DNA of 7,467 nt from Thermoplasmata archaeon (lineage in GTDB: Archaea; Thermoplasmatota; Thermoplasmata; Thermoplasmatales; Thermoplasmataceae), in the NCBI GenBank assembly GCA_021835265.1, contig JAKBQK010000569.1:1-7467 (forward strand), read 5' to 3'. The position numbers and the translations under genes were made by a program. The notes beneath the pieces were generated by a model, which worked only from the letters and a program-made list of their open reading frames with translations, did not search any database and was not told where the DNA came from. Positions 1 through 6,076 of the stretch are shown piece by piece. Each line of letters opens with the position of its first letter. The stretch's first letter is position 1.

Positions 1-677
1 GATCTATGAAGGGAAGAAAAAGAGATGAACTTTTTATAGCGACCAAGGTATTTCCACTGCATTATTCATATGATGGAGTTATCAAATCATGTGAGAGGAG
101 CCTGAGAAAACTGCAGACAGATTATATAGATTTGTACCAGCTTCATATGCATTCAAGTGCCGATAAGGTTAAGGAGGCTTTGAGAGGACTGGAACATCTT
201 AAGGATGAGGGAAAGATTAGGCACATAGGAATAAGCAATTTCAATCTTGAGCAAACAAAGGAGGCGGTCTCATTCATGAAAAAATATGAGATCAAGTCAA
301 CACAGATGAACTTCAACGTTGCCCACAGAAATATAGAAAAAGATTTGGTTCCGTACTGCAGGGAAAACAGTATTGCCATACTTGCATATTATCCACTTGC
401 CCACGGAATGCTCACCTCTGAATCATCTATGGGAAAGGAAGTGTTGAGTGAAATTGAAAAGAATCATGGAAAGAAGACCATGCCTCAAATTGCCCTCAAC
501 TGGTTTTTCAGTAAATATGACTTTGTGTACCCCATTCCTAGGGCATCTAATCCTGACCATGTGAAGGAAAATGCAGGGTCTATGGGCTGGAAAATGACGC
601 CGGAAGAAATTGAACTTGTGGAAAAGGCCGCCAGTGGTGTTCAGGGTCCGTCCTGGAGTGGAGACAATACCACATGA
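1..677 (+). CDS. Aldo/keto reductase, 5'-truncated by the window edge
   Basis: NAD(P)H-dependent oxidoreductase of the aldo/keto reductase superfamily, a cytosolic (beta/alpha)8 barrel that interconverts carbonyls and alcohols; the substrate cannot be read from sequence. The frame is open to base 1 (the codon before the ATG at 6 is Ser), and that ATG lies in the usual 'KGRRDELFIATKV' segment, so the true start is outside the window. About 60-70 N-terminal residues with the catalytic Asp and Tyr are missing. Counting from the ATG at 6, the catalytic Lys is K14 (IATKV), the active-site His is H47 (DLYQLHMH), GISNF is at 75-79, QMNF follows near 100, and the NADPH-phosphate-binding motif IPRASNPDHVKEN is at 177-189. 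The C-terminus looks complete. The downstream neighbour is a sugar-lactonase-type gene, which hints at aldose or polyol metabolism, but the two are separated by 264 bp with a separate promoter. The family assignment is secure; the specificity is not. Confidence 0.93.
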   Translation, partial: SMKGRKRDELFIATKVFPLHYSYDGVIKSCERSLRKLQTDYIDLYQLHMHSSADKVKEALRGLEHLKDEGKIRHIGISNFNLEQTKEAVSFMKKYEIKSTQMNFNVAHRNIEKDLVPYCRENSIAILAYYPLAHGMLTSESSMGKEVLSEIEKNHGKKTMPQIALNWFFSKYDFVYPIPRASNPDHVKENAGSMGWKMTPEEIELVEKAASGVQGPSWSGDNTT

Positions 678-701
678 TCCATAATTAAGACCTAAAGTAC
701 T

Positions 702-710
702 CTTTTTATT
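702..710 (+). terminator. Oligo-T terminator after aldo/keto reductase
   Basis: CTTTTTATT starts 25 bp after the reductase stop codon and has no upstream hairpin. Archaeal RNA polymerase typically terminates at such T-runs, so this is a plausible 3' end. It is inferred from the T-run alone. Confidence 0.4.
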
Positions 711-757
711 ATCCTAAGAGGAAAGCAGAAATCCAATTACTTCTGAAGAAATACTGT

Positions 758-813
758 ATACATTTGTATGTATTAAAACGTACTATTATGAGTATTCATA
801 TATACAGATGTAT
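758..813. repeat. Pair of ATACA-N2-TGTAT inverted repeats
   Basis: Two copies of a 12-bp dyad, ATACA-TT-TGTAT at 758-769 and ATACA-GA-TGTAT at 802-813, start 44 bp apart. A shared 9-mer ATGTATTAA (768-776 and 808-816) repeats exactly 40 bp apart. They lie 130-185 bp upstream of the lactonase start and could be binding sites for a dimeric regulator. The AT-rich context makes chance occurrence possible. Confidence 0.35.
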
Positions 814-838
814 TAACAACAACATTAGCATTTGAAAA

Positions 839-861
839 TAGACTGGCATATGACCGGTCTA
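839..861. promoter_or_regulatory. Inverted repeat upstream of lactonase promoter
   Basis: TAGACTGG (839-846) and CCGGTCTA (854-861) form an 8-bp inverted repeat around a 7-base centre. As DNA it has one mismatch; as RNA that position is a G-U pair. It contains the perfect 8-bp palindrome GACCGGTC (852-859) and is GC-richer than its surroundings. It ends 32 bp upstream of the predicted TATA box, a usual place for an upstream activator site. The role is inferred. Confidence 0.4.
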
Positions 862-893
862 GTTGGCCTAAAATTATATTAAAAATTTTTTGA

Positions 894-902
894 TTTATAT
901 TT
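894..902 (+). promoter_or_regulatory. Putative TATA box of the lactonase gene
   Basis: TTTATATTT is centred about 44 bp before the ATG at 942. Initiation about 26 bp downstream would give a leader of roughly 17-19 nt, just enough to hold the AAGGA at 934-938, which is a short Shine-Dalgarno-like match 3 bases before the ATG. Another AT-rich block at 873-890 could serve instead. Confidence 0.4.
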
Positions 903-941
903 CAATCGCAGATGTTTTATGAAGTGAAGTCTTAAGGATTT

Positions 942-1826
942 ATGGAAGACATTGAAATTATTTCAAAGCAAACTGAGATACTTGGCGAAGGGCCAACATG
1001 GGACAGGAGAAATAACAAAGTTTACTGGGTAGATATTAAGGGTCATCATTTTAGATCCTTTGAACTTTCAACTGGAAAGATAGAAACTGTGAAGACAGAC
1101 GGTATGGTATCTTCTCTTGTTCCCTCTCGATCAGGAAAGATGTATGCAACAATTGGCCACAGGTTTACATCCATCGATCCTTCAACTGGTAAGGAAAAGG
1201 TACTTATGGAGACTGAAACTTCTCTTGAAAATAACAGGTTCAATGATGGAAAGGTGGATCCATATGGAAACTACTGGGCGGGAACTATGGATATGAATGA
1301 GAAGGAGCCTGTAGCCTCACTCTATGTCTACACAAAGTCGGGAGAATTGAGAAAGGTTCTTGGAGGACAAACCATTTCCAATGGACTTGCATGGGATGTG
1401 AATAGAATGCTGTTCTATCACATCGATACTCCAACCAGAAAGGTTAGATCATACACATACAATGATAAATGTGAGCTCACGAATGAAAGGATAGCTGTAG
1501 ATTTCACCACAGAAGTAGGATTTCCAGACGGGATGAACATAGATACAGAGGGAATGATATGGGTTGCCCACTGGGGAGGACACAGGATATCAAGATGGAA
1601 CCCCTCAACAGGAAAGAAACTGAGTGAGATTATTTTTCCAGCAACAAATGTAACATCCTGCACTTTTGGCGGTAAAAACATGACGGAACTCTTTGTTAGT
1701 TCGGCAAAACTCACCAGTAATCAACCAGCTGATCCGAAAGATATCGGAGGTTCTATATTCAGAGTAGATACCGGGATCAAGGGCGTAGAAACCTATTATT
1801 ATGATGACTCAAAGCAAAAGTTGTGA
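942..1826 (+). CDS. SMP-30/gluconolactonase-family lactonase
   Basis: Six-bladed beta-propeller, metal-dependent lactonase of the SMP-30/gluconolactonase/LRE-like family, which hydrolyses sugar-acid lactones such as gluconolactone. All four metal-ligand positions of the family are present in their usual motifs: E16 in LGEGPTW, N101 in NNRFNDGKVD, N147 in SNGLAW and D196 in FPDGM. R99, the substrate-contacting Arg of the NRFNDG motif, is also kept. The 294-residue length is normal for the family. There is no signal peptide, so the enzyme is cytosolic. The next upstream in-frame ATG option is absent (ATG at 919 meets TGA two codons later), which supports the start at 942. In Thermoplasmata, glucose is oxidised through gluconate in non-phosphorylative Entner-Doudoroff pathways, so a role in converting aldonolactone to aldonate is reasonable. 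A pentonolactone is equally possible. The gene converges with the surface-protein gene downstream. Confidence 0.93.
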   Translation: MEDIEIISKQTEILGEGPTWDRRNNKVYWVDIKGHHFRSFELSTGKIETVKTDGMVSSLVPSRSGKMYATIGHRFTSIDPSTGKEKVLMETETSLENNRFNDGKVDPYGNYWAGTMDMNEKEPVASLYVYTKSGELRKVLGGQTISNGLAWDVNRMLFYHIDTPTRKVRSYTYNDKCELTNERIAVDFTTEVGFPDGMNIDTEGMIWVAHWGGHRISRWNPSTGKKLSEIIFPATNVTSCTFGGKNMTELFVSSAKLTSNQPADPKDIGGSIFRVDTGIKGVETYYYDDSKQKL

Positions 1827-1949
1827 TGAACAAGTAGGAAATTCCTGAACAATAGTCTCTAATTAAGATTTCACTGTATTTCCTGTTACTCCCTTTTACC
1901 TTTTGGGAACCACTAATTGTGAAGTTGAGCTAATGAACGGAATGAATAT

Positions 1950-1955
1950 AAAAAA
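1950..1955 (-). terminator. Oligo-T terminator of the surface-protein gene
   Basis: On the - strand six T residues follow immediately after the TGA stop of the exported-protein gene, then ATATTC. No stable hairpin is visible. The stretch between the two convergent genes (1827-1955) otherwise holds only T-rich patches, such as that near 1891-1905, which could end the lactonase transcript. Confidence 0.4.
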
Positions 1956-3890
1956 TCATGCAGTTGTGATTTCAGTTGCGTTATAGAAGTTGTCAGGTGC
2001 ATGGAAGAAATATGTTTGTCCGTTTAGATTCAGTTCTATGGGATTATTTGATTCAAAATAATTCACAGTATAATTTGATCCCGGTGCTGGTGAATTCGAT
2101 ATAAATGAAAAGATCTGTGCGTTTCCAGTATTGGAAAATGATCCAACTGAGGACATGTCTCCTAGTATATCTCCACTGAGTCCTATCACATGTGCTATTA
2201 TGGATGTCACTGCAAGTATGACAGCCGGTTCTGTTGCATCCATATCTGTGCCGTTTGCAGCGGATTCTGCAGATACTATAGCAAGTTCAAGCCCCAATGT
2301 GGCGGAGAAGATCTTAAGACCGTCCGATACCTGTTTGTAGGCACTTGATACATTGAGCCATCCGGCTGAATGTTCGTAAAATGTTGCTGTGGAATAGGTG
2401 TCTCCTCGCCCGCTGTCATTGAGATTAAATGATCCTGTCTTAGTTTTCAAGTAGTGCTGTATTACCCACACAGCGCTTATCGGCAGGTTTGAATAACTCA
2501 ACTGGAGGCCATTTGTTGTATTTATATTGGTGATCTGCCCCACTGTGTACCTGCCATCAAAGGTGGTTTTAAGTATGCTATTGGATAAAACATTGATTGA
2601 ATAAGAACCTGTATTTGGGCACTCCAGTATTTTCAGTTTTTCTTTATGAAGATATGTATAAGTTGAATATCTTTCGAAGTAGTATGAAACACCAGGAATT
2701 CCTATTACTACTGTTGTATGGTTCAGTGCTTTGCCTTCTGTAGAGTTTTTGACAAGAGAATTCCACATTGCTGTTGGATAAGCATTTGCCCCTGTGGCTG
2801 AACCACCCCCTATAAAACTAAAAACTTTGGAAACGGAAGGATTTGGTGATACGGTAGTGGTGATCTGGCCTGATGAACTTTCATATACCTGATTAGAACT
2901 TAAATTTATGATTGAATCAGAAAGGGAAATGGTGTTACCTGTGTCCACTAATGATTTTCCATTATCAGCATTCCTTCCTATGTGTGCAATTGATAGTGGC
3001 AACATGCCGTGGAAGTCAGTTACATTTTCTATGATGCTGGATGTCACATTGTAGTACTTGCATTCATATTTGACTATTGGGTTCCCACATTTTACAGGCG
3101 TTATCAAAGCATTCATCTGTTCGTTCTTCATGTTGTTATTGGAAACAGAAATATTAGGAACGGAATGTTTTTCATGTACAATCTCTAAAGGCTTATCTGA
3201 AAAAGAAAGACCTACGTTGAAATTAATAGGTGTATAAACCACCTGTGAATATTGTGTCACATTAACATCACTACCATTGAACCACCTGTTTAACACATTT
3301 ATACTAGCTCCTGTTGATGAATCAGAAACTTCTGTAACTGCTGAAAGTTTTCCTATATGTACATTTAATGGATTAAAAGGTACATTGTTGTAATATTGGT
3401 ATATGTACAAAGTACCATTATCATGAGTAACTGTCTTTATTGCCTCAACAGTCATAGACAGATCGGTATTTCCCGTGTAGTGCTTCGTGATATTACTCCA
3501 TTCATGTGATACACGGTCAAATGTTATTGGCAGGAAGAATTTTGTGTAGGTGTCATTCAGTGGGTATATTGTTATATTCATTAAAAGGTCTTCAACACTG
3601 TTGTTATACCTGTTCATTCCTAACATATCAACTGTGTTCAGACCTTTGTGAACTGCCTGTGGAACAGGTAGGTACAACTGAATATTTATTGTCGTATTGT
3701 TGGAAAGATGAAACCCGTCACCTTCTAAAGTATTGGGGCAGGATATGTTAACAGACGGTCCAAACACCCCAGTTACACCAGCGTTATTTGGCGAACTCCC
3801 GTTATCCCTGTAATATTCCGTGATTGATATAGCTCCTGCGAATATCATCACAGAGATAATTAAAACAGAAGTCAGCTTTTTGTTGTTCAT
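1956..3890 (-). CDS. Exported, sequon-rich surface protein of unknown function
   Basis: A 644-residue protein I do not recognise. It starts MNNKK, followed by about 18 hydrophobic residues (LTSVLIISVMIFAGAISI), which is a signal peptide or N-terminal membrane anchor, so the rest is expected outside the cell. The mature part is rich in Asn, Ser, Thr and Tyr and has about 22 N-X-S/T sequons, as in archaeal surface glycoproteins. It has only four cysteines: C51, C268, C277 and C424. C51 and C424 both lie in a CPNT motif, suggesting two disulfides. Near the C-terminus two hydrophobic stretches, about 525-545 and 554-577, could be membrane-associated helices. No protease or other catalytic motif stands out. 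Translation from an upstream TTG (3908) would add MFIYIY, but the TATA box at 3916-3925 is 30 bp before the ATG at 3890, so leaderless translation from that ATG fits better. It could be an S-layer-like component, adhesin or secreted binding protein. Confidence 0.85.
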   Translation of the reverse strand: MNNKKLTSVLIISVMIFAGAISITEYYRDNGSSPNNAGVTGVFGPSVNISCPNTLEGDGFHLSNNTTINIQLYLPVPQAVHKGLNTVDMLGMNRYNNSVEDLLMNITIYPLNDTYTKFFLPITFDRVSHEWSNITKHYTGNTDLSMTVEAIKTVTHDNGTLYIYQYYNNVPFNPLNVHIGKLSAVTEVSDSSTGASINVLNRWFNGSDVNVTQYSQVVYTPINFNVGLSFSDKPLEIVHEKHSVPNISVSNNNMKNEQMNALITPVKCGNPIVKYECKYYNVTSSIIENVTDFHGMLPLSIAHIGRNADNGKSLVDTGNTISLSDSIINLSSNQVYESSSGQITTTVSPNPSVSKVFSFIGGGSATGANAYPTAMWNSLVKNSTEGKALNHTTVVIGIPGVSYYFERYSTYTYLHKEKLKILECPNTGSYSINVLSNSILKTTFDGRYTVGQITNINTTNGLQLSYSNLPISAVWVIQHYLKTKTGSFNLNDSGRGDTYSTATFYEHSAGWLNVSSAYKQVSDGLKIFSATLGLELAIVSAESAANGTDMDATEPAVILAVTSIIAHVIGLSGDILGDMSSVGSFSNTGNAQIFSFISNSPAPGSNYTVNYFESNNPIELNLNGQTYFFHAPDNFYNATEITTA

Positions 3891-3909
3891 ATATATATAT
3901 ATGAACAAC
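3882..3909. promoter_or_regulatory. 28-bp perfect palindrome over the surface-protein start
   Basis: Arms GTTGTTCAT (3882-3890) and ATGAACAAC (3901-3909) flank ten bases of alternating AT (3891-3900), so the whole 28 bp is its own reverse complement. It covers the start codon and the predicted transcription start of the - strand gene, downstream of its TATA box. Repressors in archaea typically act at this place. An extra half site GTTGT lies at 3912-3916. If the transcript is leaderless only one arm is in the mRNA, so a DNA role is more likely than an RNA hairpin. Confidence 0.6.
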
Positions 3910-3915
3910 TCGTTG

Positions 3916-3930
3916 TATTAATATTTTTCT
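3916..3930 (-). promoter_or_regulatory. TATA box and BRE of the surface-protein gene
   Basis: On the - strand AGAAA (3930-3926, BRE-like) precedes AATATTAATA (3925-3916). Its centre is 30 bp before the ATG at 3890, which places the predicted transcription start at or next to the start codon. No Shine-Dalgarno sequence is present between them, consistent with a leaderless mRNA. Confidence 0.5.
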
Positions 3931-4404
3931 TGGAACAGAAGTGTGTGACTCTATTCTAAGACTTGCCCATGTTGAACACGTTGTGCCATACACCGGTGAA
4001 GAACAGTGCACTGCCTACCCTATCATCACTACTCTTAGATATATTTCAACCTGGTATATTCTGTCGTTTGTGAATCACAATTAAGGATGGTCTAAAAAAA
4101 CTAAAGATGGTTCCTATAGAAAGAATTGTCATGCATTTATAGGTGTTAGTTCTGCCAGAATGAAATTTTACGTTTTAAATGGTAATGCCCCAATTAAACA
4201 TAATATTCATCCTTCAACTTATCAGCAATTCTATTATTTATGGTATTCTTAATGAATTTATCCAACATACCAGACTGTAGACGCATTTAAAACCTGATGA
4301 AATACAGTACTTCAGTATAATAATATTTTTATAGTATATTTTAAGTTATTATATCATGGTGTGAGGCAAATGATTTGCTGAACTAGTGTACCTGCATACT
4401 TAAT
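3931..4404. other. Gene-poor intergenic region between divergent promoters
   Basis: About 470 bp without a convincing gene between the surface-protein and dipeptidase promoters. It holds TGAACACGTTGT (3973-3984), which resembles the palindrome flank TGAACAACTCGTTGT at 3902-3916. It also has an 8-bp palindrome CACCGGTG (3991-3998) and an imperfect direct repeat TAAGGATGGT / TAAAGATGGT (4082-4091, 4102-4111). A 30-codon open frame on - runs from an ATG at 4286 to a stop at 4194, with an AT-rich block 25-40 bp upstream. The AT-rich 4315-4355 block could carry a further promoter. No tRNA-like fold or transposase remnant was identified. Confidence 0.5.
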
Positions 4405-4406
4405 TT

Positions 4407-4420
4407 AGGAAAATAAATTA
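4407..4420 (+). promoter_or_regulatory. BRE and TATA box of the dipeptidase gene
   Basis: AGGAA (4407-4411) merges into AATAAATTA (4412-4420), whose centre is about 26 bp before the ATG at 4442. There is no Shine-Dalgarno sequence. This spacing predicts transcription starting at or very near the start codon, a leaderless mRNA. The ATG at 4425 is excluded as the gene start because its frame ends within a few codons. Confidence 0.5.
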
Positions 4421-4441
4421 AACAATGAATAATTGTAATCT

Positions 4442-5521
4442 ATGACAGTTAAGGATATTTTTAAAAATCTGGATGGAGTTGAAAAGATTCTCATAAAGAA
4501 CGGTGGTGAGAATGCCATTGACCGTTCTTTTTTCTACCTTTCACAGGTAAACGGAGGGTTGTTCGAGGGTTCATCAATTATTGCAGATAGAGATCACATT
4601 CAGATGTTCGTATATGAACTTGAGGAACAGATAGCAAGGTCAACAGACCATGAAGTACATGTTGCAAAGTCTTCAGCACAGATGAATGATATGATTCAAA
4701 GGGAGTTACGTGGTCAAACTAAAATAGGTGTTAACAAAGATTCCCTAACCGTAAACATGTTTGAAAGTGTCAGGAAAACAACAGGAAATGCAGAGCTTGT
4801 AGATGTGTCAAGGAACATCGCGGAGGCAAGGATGATAAAGGATGAAACTGAAATAAGAAAGCTGAGAGAAGCTGCCAGAATTAGCAGTGAGATATACGAT
4901 GCTTCAATGAATCATCTGAAAGAAGGTATGACTGAAACGGAACTTTCAGCATATATGGTATATCTAATGATGTCAAATGGTGCATCAGAGCCTTCATTCA
5001 GCACGATTGTTTGCTTTGGTTCAAATGCATCTGAACCACACCATTCTCCAGGAAATAGAAAATTAAAATCTGGTGATTTTGTCCTTACTGACTACGGAGC
5101 AGCGTTTGAAAGATATCATGCAGATACAACAAGAACTTCAGTGTTTGGAAGAGCAACGGAGAAACAAAAAGAGATATACAGCATAGTGTTTGATGCACAG
5201 AAGTCAAGCATGAACATGATCAAACAGGGGGTAAATGGAAGGGATGTCAATGCAAAATCATATGAAATTATAGACAGTTCTCCCTATAAGGGGATGCTAA
5301 TGCATGGTGTTGGACATGGAATAGGTCTTGATGTTCACGATCACCCAGCATTTGGTGGTTATGATTTTGATTTGAAAAAAGACATGGCTGTTACAGTAGA
5401 ACCAGGAATATACATCCCCGGGTACGGAGGCGTGAGGATAGAGGACGACGTTTTGGTTAAGAATGATGGATTTGAACTTCTTACCCAGAAGCCCCCAAAA
5501 GACCTCATTGAGGTTTCTTAG
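4442..5521 (+). CDS. pepQ: Xaa-Pro dipeptidase / aminopeptidase, M24B family
   Basis: Metallopeptidase of the M24 'pita-bread' fold that cleaves Xaa-Pro bonds in the cytosol (prolidase or Xaa-Pro aminopeptidase). An N-terminal creatinase/prolidase-type domain occupies about 1-130 and the catalytic M24 domain about 135-350. All five dinuclear-metal ligands are present: D217 (LTDYGA), D228 (RYHADTTRT), H292 (GVGHGIG), E320 (VEPGIYIPG) and E334 (VRIEDDV). H288 and H299/H301 (HDHP) match the conserved substrate-site histidines. The spacing between ligands nearly equals that of Pyrococcus furiosus prolidase, and 359 residues is close to the usual length. The gene is monocistronic by context, with its own leaderless-type promoter and a weak T-run after the stop (GTTTTCTTT). 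A role in recycling proline-containing peptides suits a peptide-using heterotroph. Whether it prefers dipeptides or longer peptides cannot be decided here. Confidence 0.93.
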   Translation: MTVKDIFKNLDGVEKILIKNGGENAIDRSFFYLSQVNGGLFEGSSIIADRDHIQMFVYELEEQIARSTDHEVHVAKSSAQMNDMIQRELRGQTKIGVNKDSLTVNMFESVRKTTGNAELVDVSRNIAEARMIKDETEIRKLREAARISSEIYDASMNHLKEGMTETELSAYMVYLMMSNGASEPSFSTIVCFGSNASEPHHSPGNRKLKSGDFVLTDYGAAFERYHADTTRTSVFGRATEKQKEIYSIVFDAQKSSMNMIKQGVNGRDVNAKSYEIIDSSPYKGMLMHGVGHGIGLDVHDHPAFGGYDFDLKKDMAVTVEPGIYIPGYGGVRIEDDVLVKNDGFELLTQKPPKDLIEVS

Positions 5522-5618
5522 GGCAAGTTTTCTTTGTAATCCTTTGATCCATTCCGGTACTTGTGTGTATGGAATAACATTACTGTTAATTTCAATGATA
5601 TGATGTTTAAATTAATAA

Positions 5619-5664
5619 GAAAAATATATTAACAATAAGCCTAATTTGCGATATGTTTTTATAG
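5619..5664 (+). promoter_or_regulatory. Candidate promoters of the 119-residue protein gene
   Basis: Two box-A candidates: GAAAAATATATT (5619-5630), a good BRE/TATA combination implying a leader of about 50 nt, and TTTTTATAG (5656-5664), implying a leader of about 15-20 nt. Both would place the Shine-Dalgarno sequence inside the mRNA. The first looks stronger. Confidence 0.4.
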
Positions 5665-5689
5665 AAGTTTAGAATTACTATATTGCCTC

Positions 5690-5700
5690 AAAGGAGGTGA
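5690..5700 (+). promoter_or_regulatory. Strong Shine-Dalgarno sequence that fixes the start at 5705
   Basis: AAAGGAGGTGA ends 4 bases before the ATG at 5705 and matches the 16S anti-Shine-Dalgarno core in full. It is much stronger than anything in front of the other genes here and fixes the start. It suggests a leadered, well translated mRNA. Confidence 0.85.
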
Positions 5701-5704
5701 AAAA

Positions 5705-6064
5705 ATGGCAGAAGTAAAAGAGATAAAGGAAACCGAAAAAGATGGAAAGAGTTTGGTCAGCGAGAGTAAGTCCACCCATACCAGAGATGTTGTGACAAGG
5801 GACACAATGATCCAGATGGATGAAATTTCTGAGGACATCTTCGAAGTTTTCAGGAAGTACGATCTGTCCATTTGGGAGGCAAAAAATATTATTCCATACC
5901 TTGTGGCAAAAATCTCAGAAGAGGCAAGGGACAATGAGATGGACATTGTGGAATATATAGATCTCTACCTGAAACCCAGTGCACTGGATTTCTCCAAGGG
6001 GCTGAGAAACTTCAGAAAATTCTCAGAGAAGAAATTCCACAAGGTAGAAAGTGTGAGGCAGTAG
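5705..6064 (+). CDS. Conserved-looking charged protein of unknown function
   Basis: A 119-residue protein I do not recognise. Residues 1-35 are hydrophilic, rich in Lys, Glu, Asp, Ser and Thr, and probably disordered. From about 36 to 100 the pattern is helical, with amphipathic stretches such as EDIFEVFRKYDLSIWEAKN, IIPYLVAKISEEAR and MDIVEYIDLYLKPS. The tail (about 100-119, GLRNFRKFSEKKFHK) is basic. There is no cysteine, signal peptide or membrane segment, so it should be a soluble cytosolic protein. The strong Shine-Dalgarno sequence and clear codon pattern show it is a real gene. It stands alone: the dipeptidase ends 183 bp upstream and the DUF1801 gene starts 256 bp downstream. A hairpin covers the last codons and the stop. 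A nucleic-acid- or partner-binding helper is conceivable from the charge pattern, but nothing shows it. Confidence 0.8.
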   Translation: MAEVKEIKETEKDGKSLVSESKSTHTRDVVTRDTMIQMDEISEDIFEVFRKYDLSIWEAKNIIPYLVAKISEEARDNEMDIVEYIDLYLKPSALDFSKGLRNFRKFSEKKFHKVESVRQ

Positions 6065-6076
6065 ACTCACACTTTC
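6047..6076 (+). terminator. 11-bp perfect hairpin enclosing the stop codon
   Basis: GAAAGTGTGAG (6047-6057) pairs perfectly with CTCACACTTTC (6066-6076) around an 8-base loop that contains the TAG stop (6062-6064). GTTT follows, and a T5 run lies at 6094-6098. It may be part of the 3' end: a terminator, an mRNA-stabilising structure or a processing site. Most other genes here lack such a hairpin. Confidence 0.6.

Noticed and set aside
1046..1714. Open frames on the - strand inside the lactonase gene
   Set aside because: Both are antisense shadows of a gene with complete family motifs and have no promoter or recognisable domain.
1836..1905. AGGAA-A-TTCCT and TCCC...GGGA as terminator hairpins after the lactonase
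   Set aside because: The first has no loop and the second only a 4-bp stem, so neither would be a stable RNA structure.
3891..3908. TTG start at 3908 giving a 650-residue surface protein
   Set aside because: It adds only MFIYIY encoded by the AT tract, lacks a Shine-Dalgarno sequence, and lies upstream of the transcription start predicted from the TATA box. The ATG at 3890 gives a normal K-K-hydrophobic signal sequence.
2131..4011. Open frames on + at 2131-2340 and 3506-3751 and on - at 3802-4011
   Set aside because: The first two are antisense shadows of the surface-protein gene. The third overlaps its start in another frame and has no protein-like motif.
4071..4142. Short + frame reading KDGLKKLKMVPIERIV, considered as a transposase remnant
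   Set aside because: Only about 22 codons long, no start codon with a promoter, and no recognisable transposase motif. The underlying TAAGGATGGT/TAAAGATGGT repeat is also imperfect.
5659..5946. A 95-residue - strand frame opposite the 119-residue gene
   Set aside because: The + frame has a strong Shine-Dalgarno sequence and a sensible composition; the - frame is a Ser/Ile/Leu-rich mirror of it.
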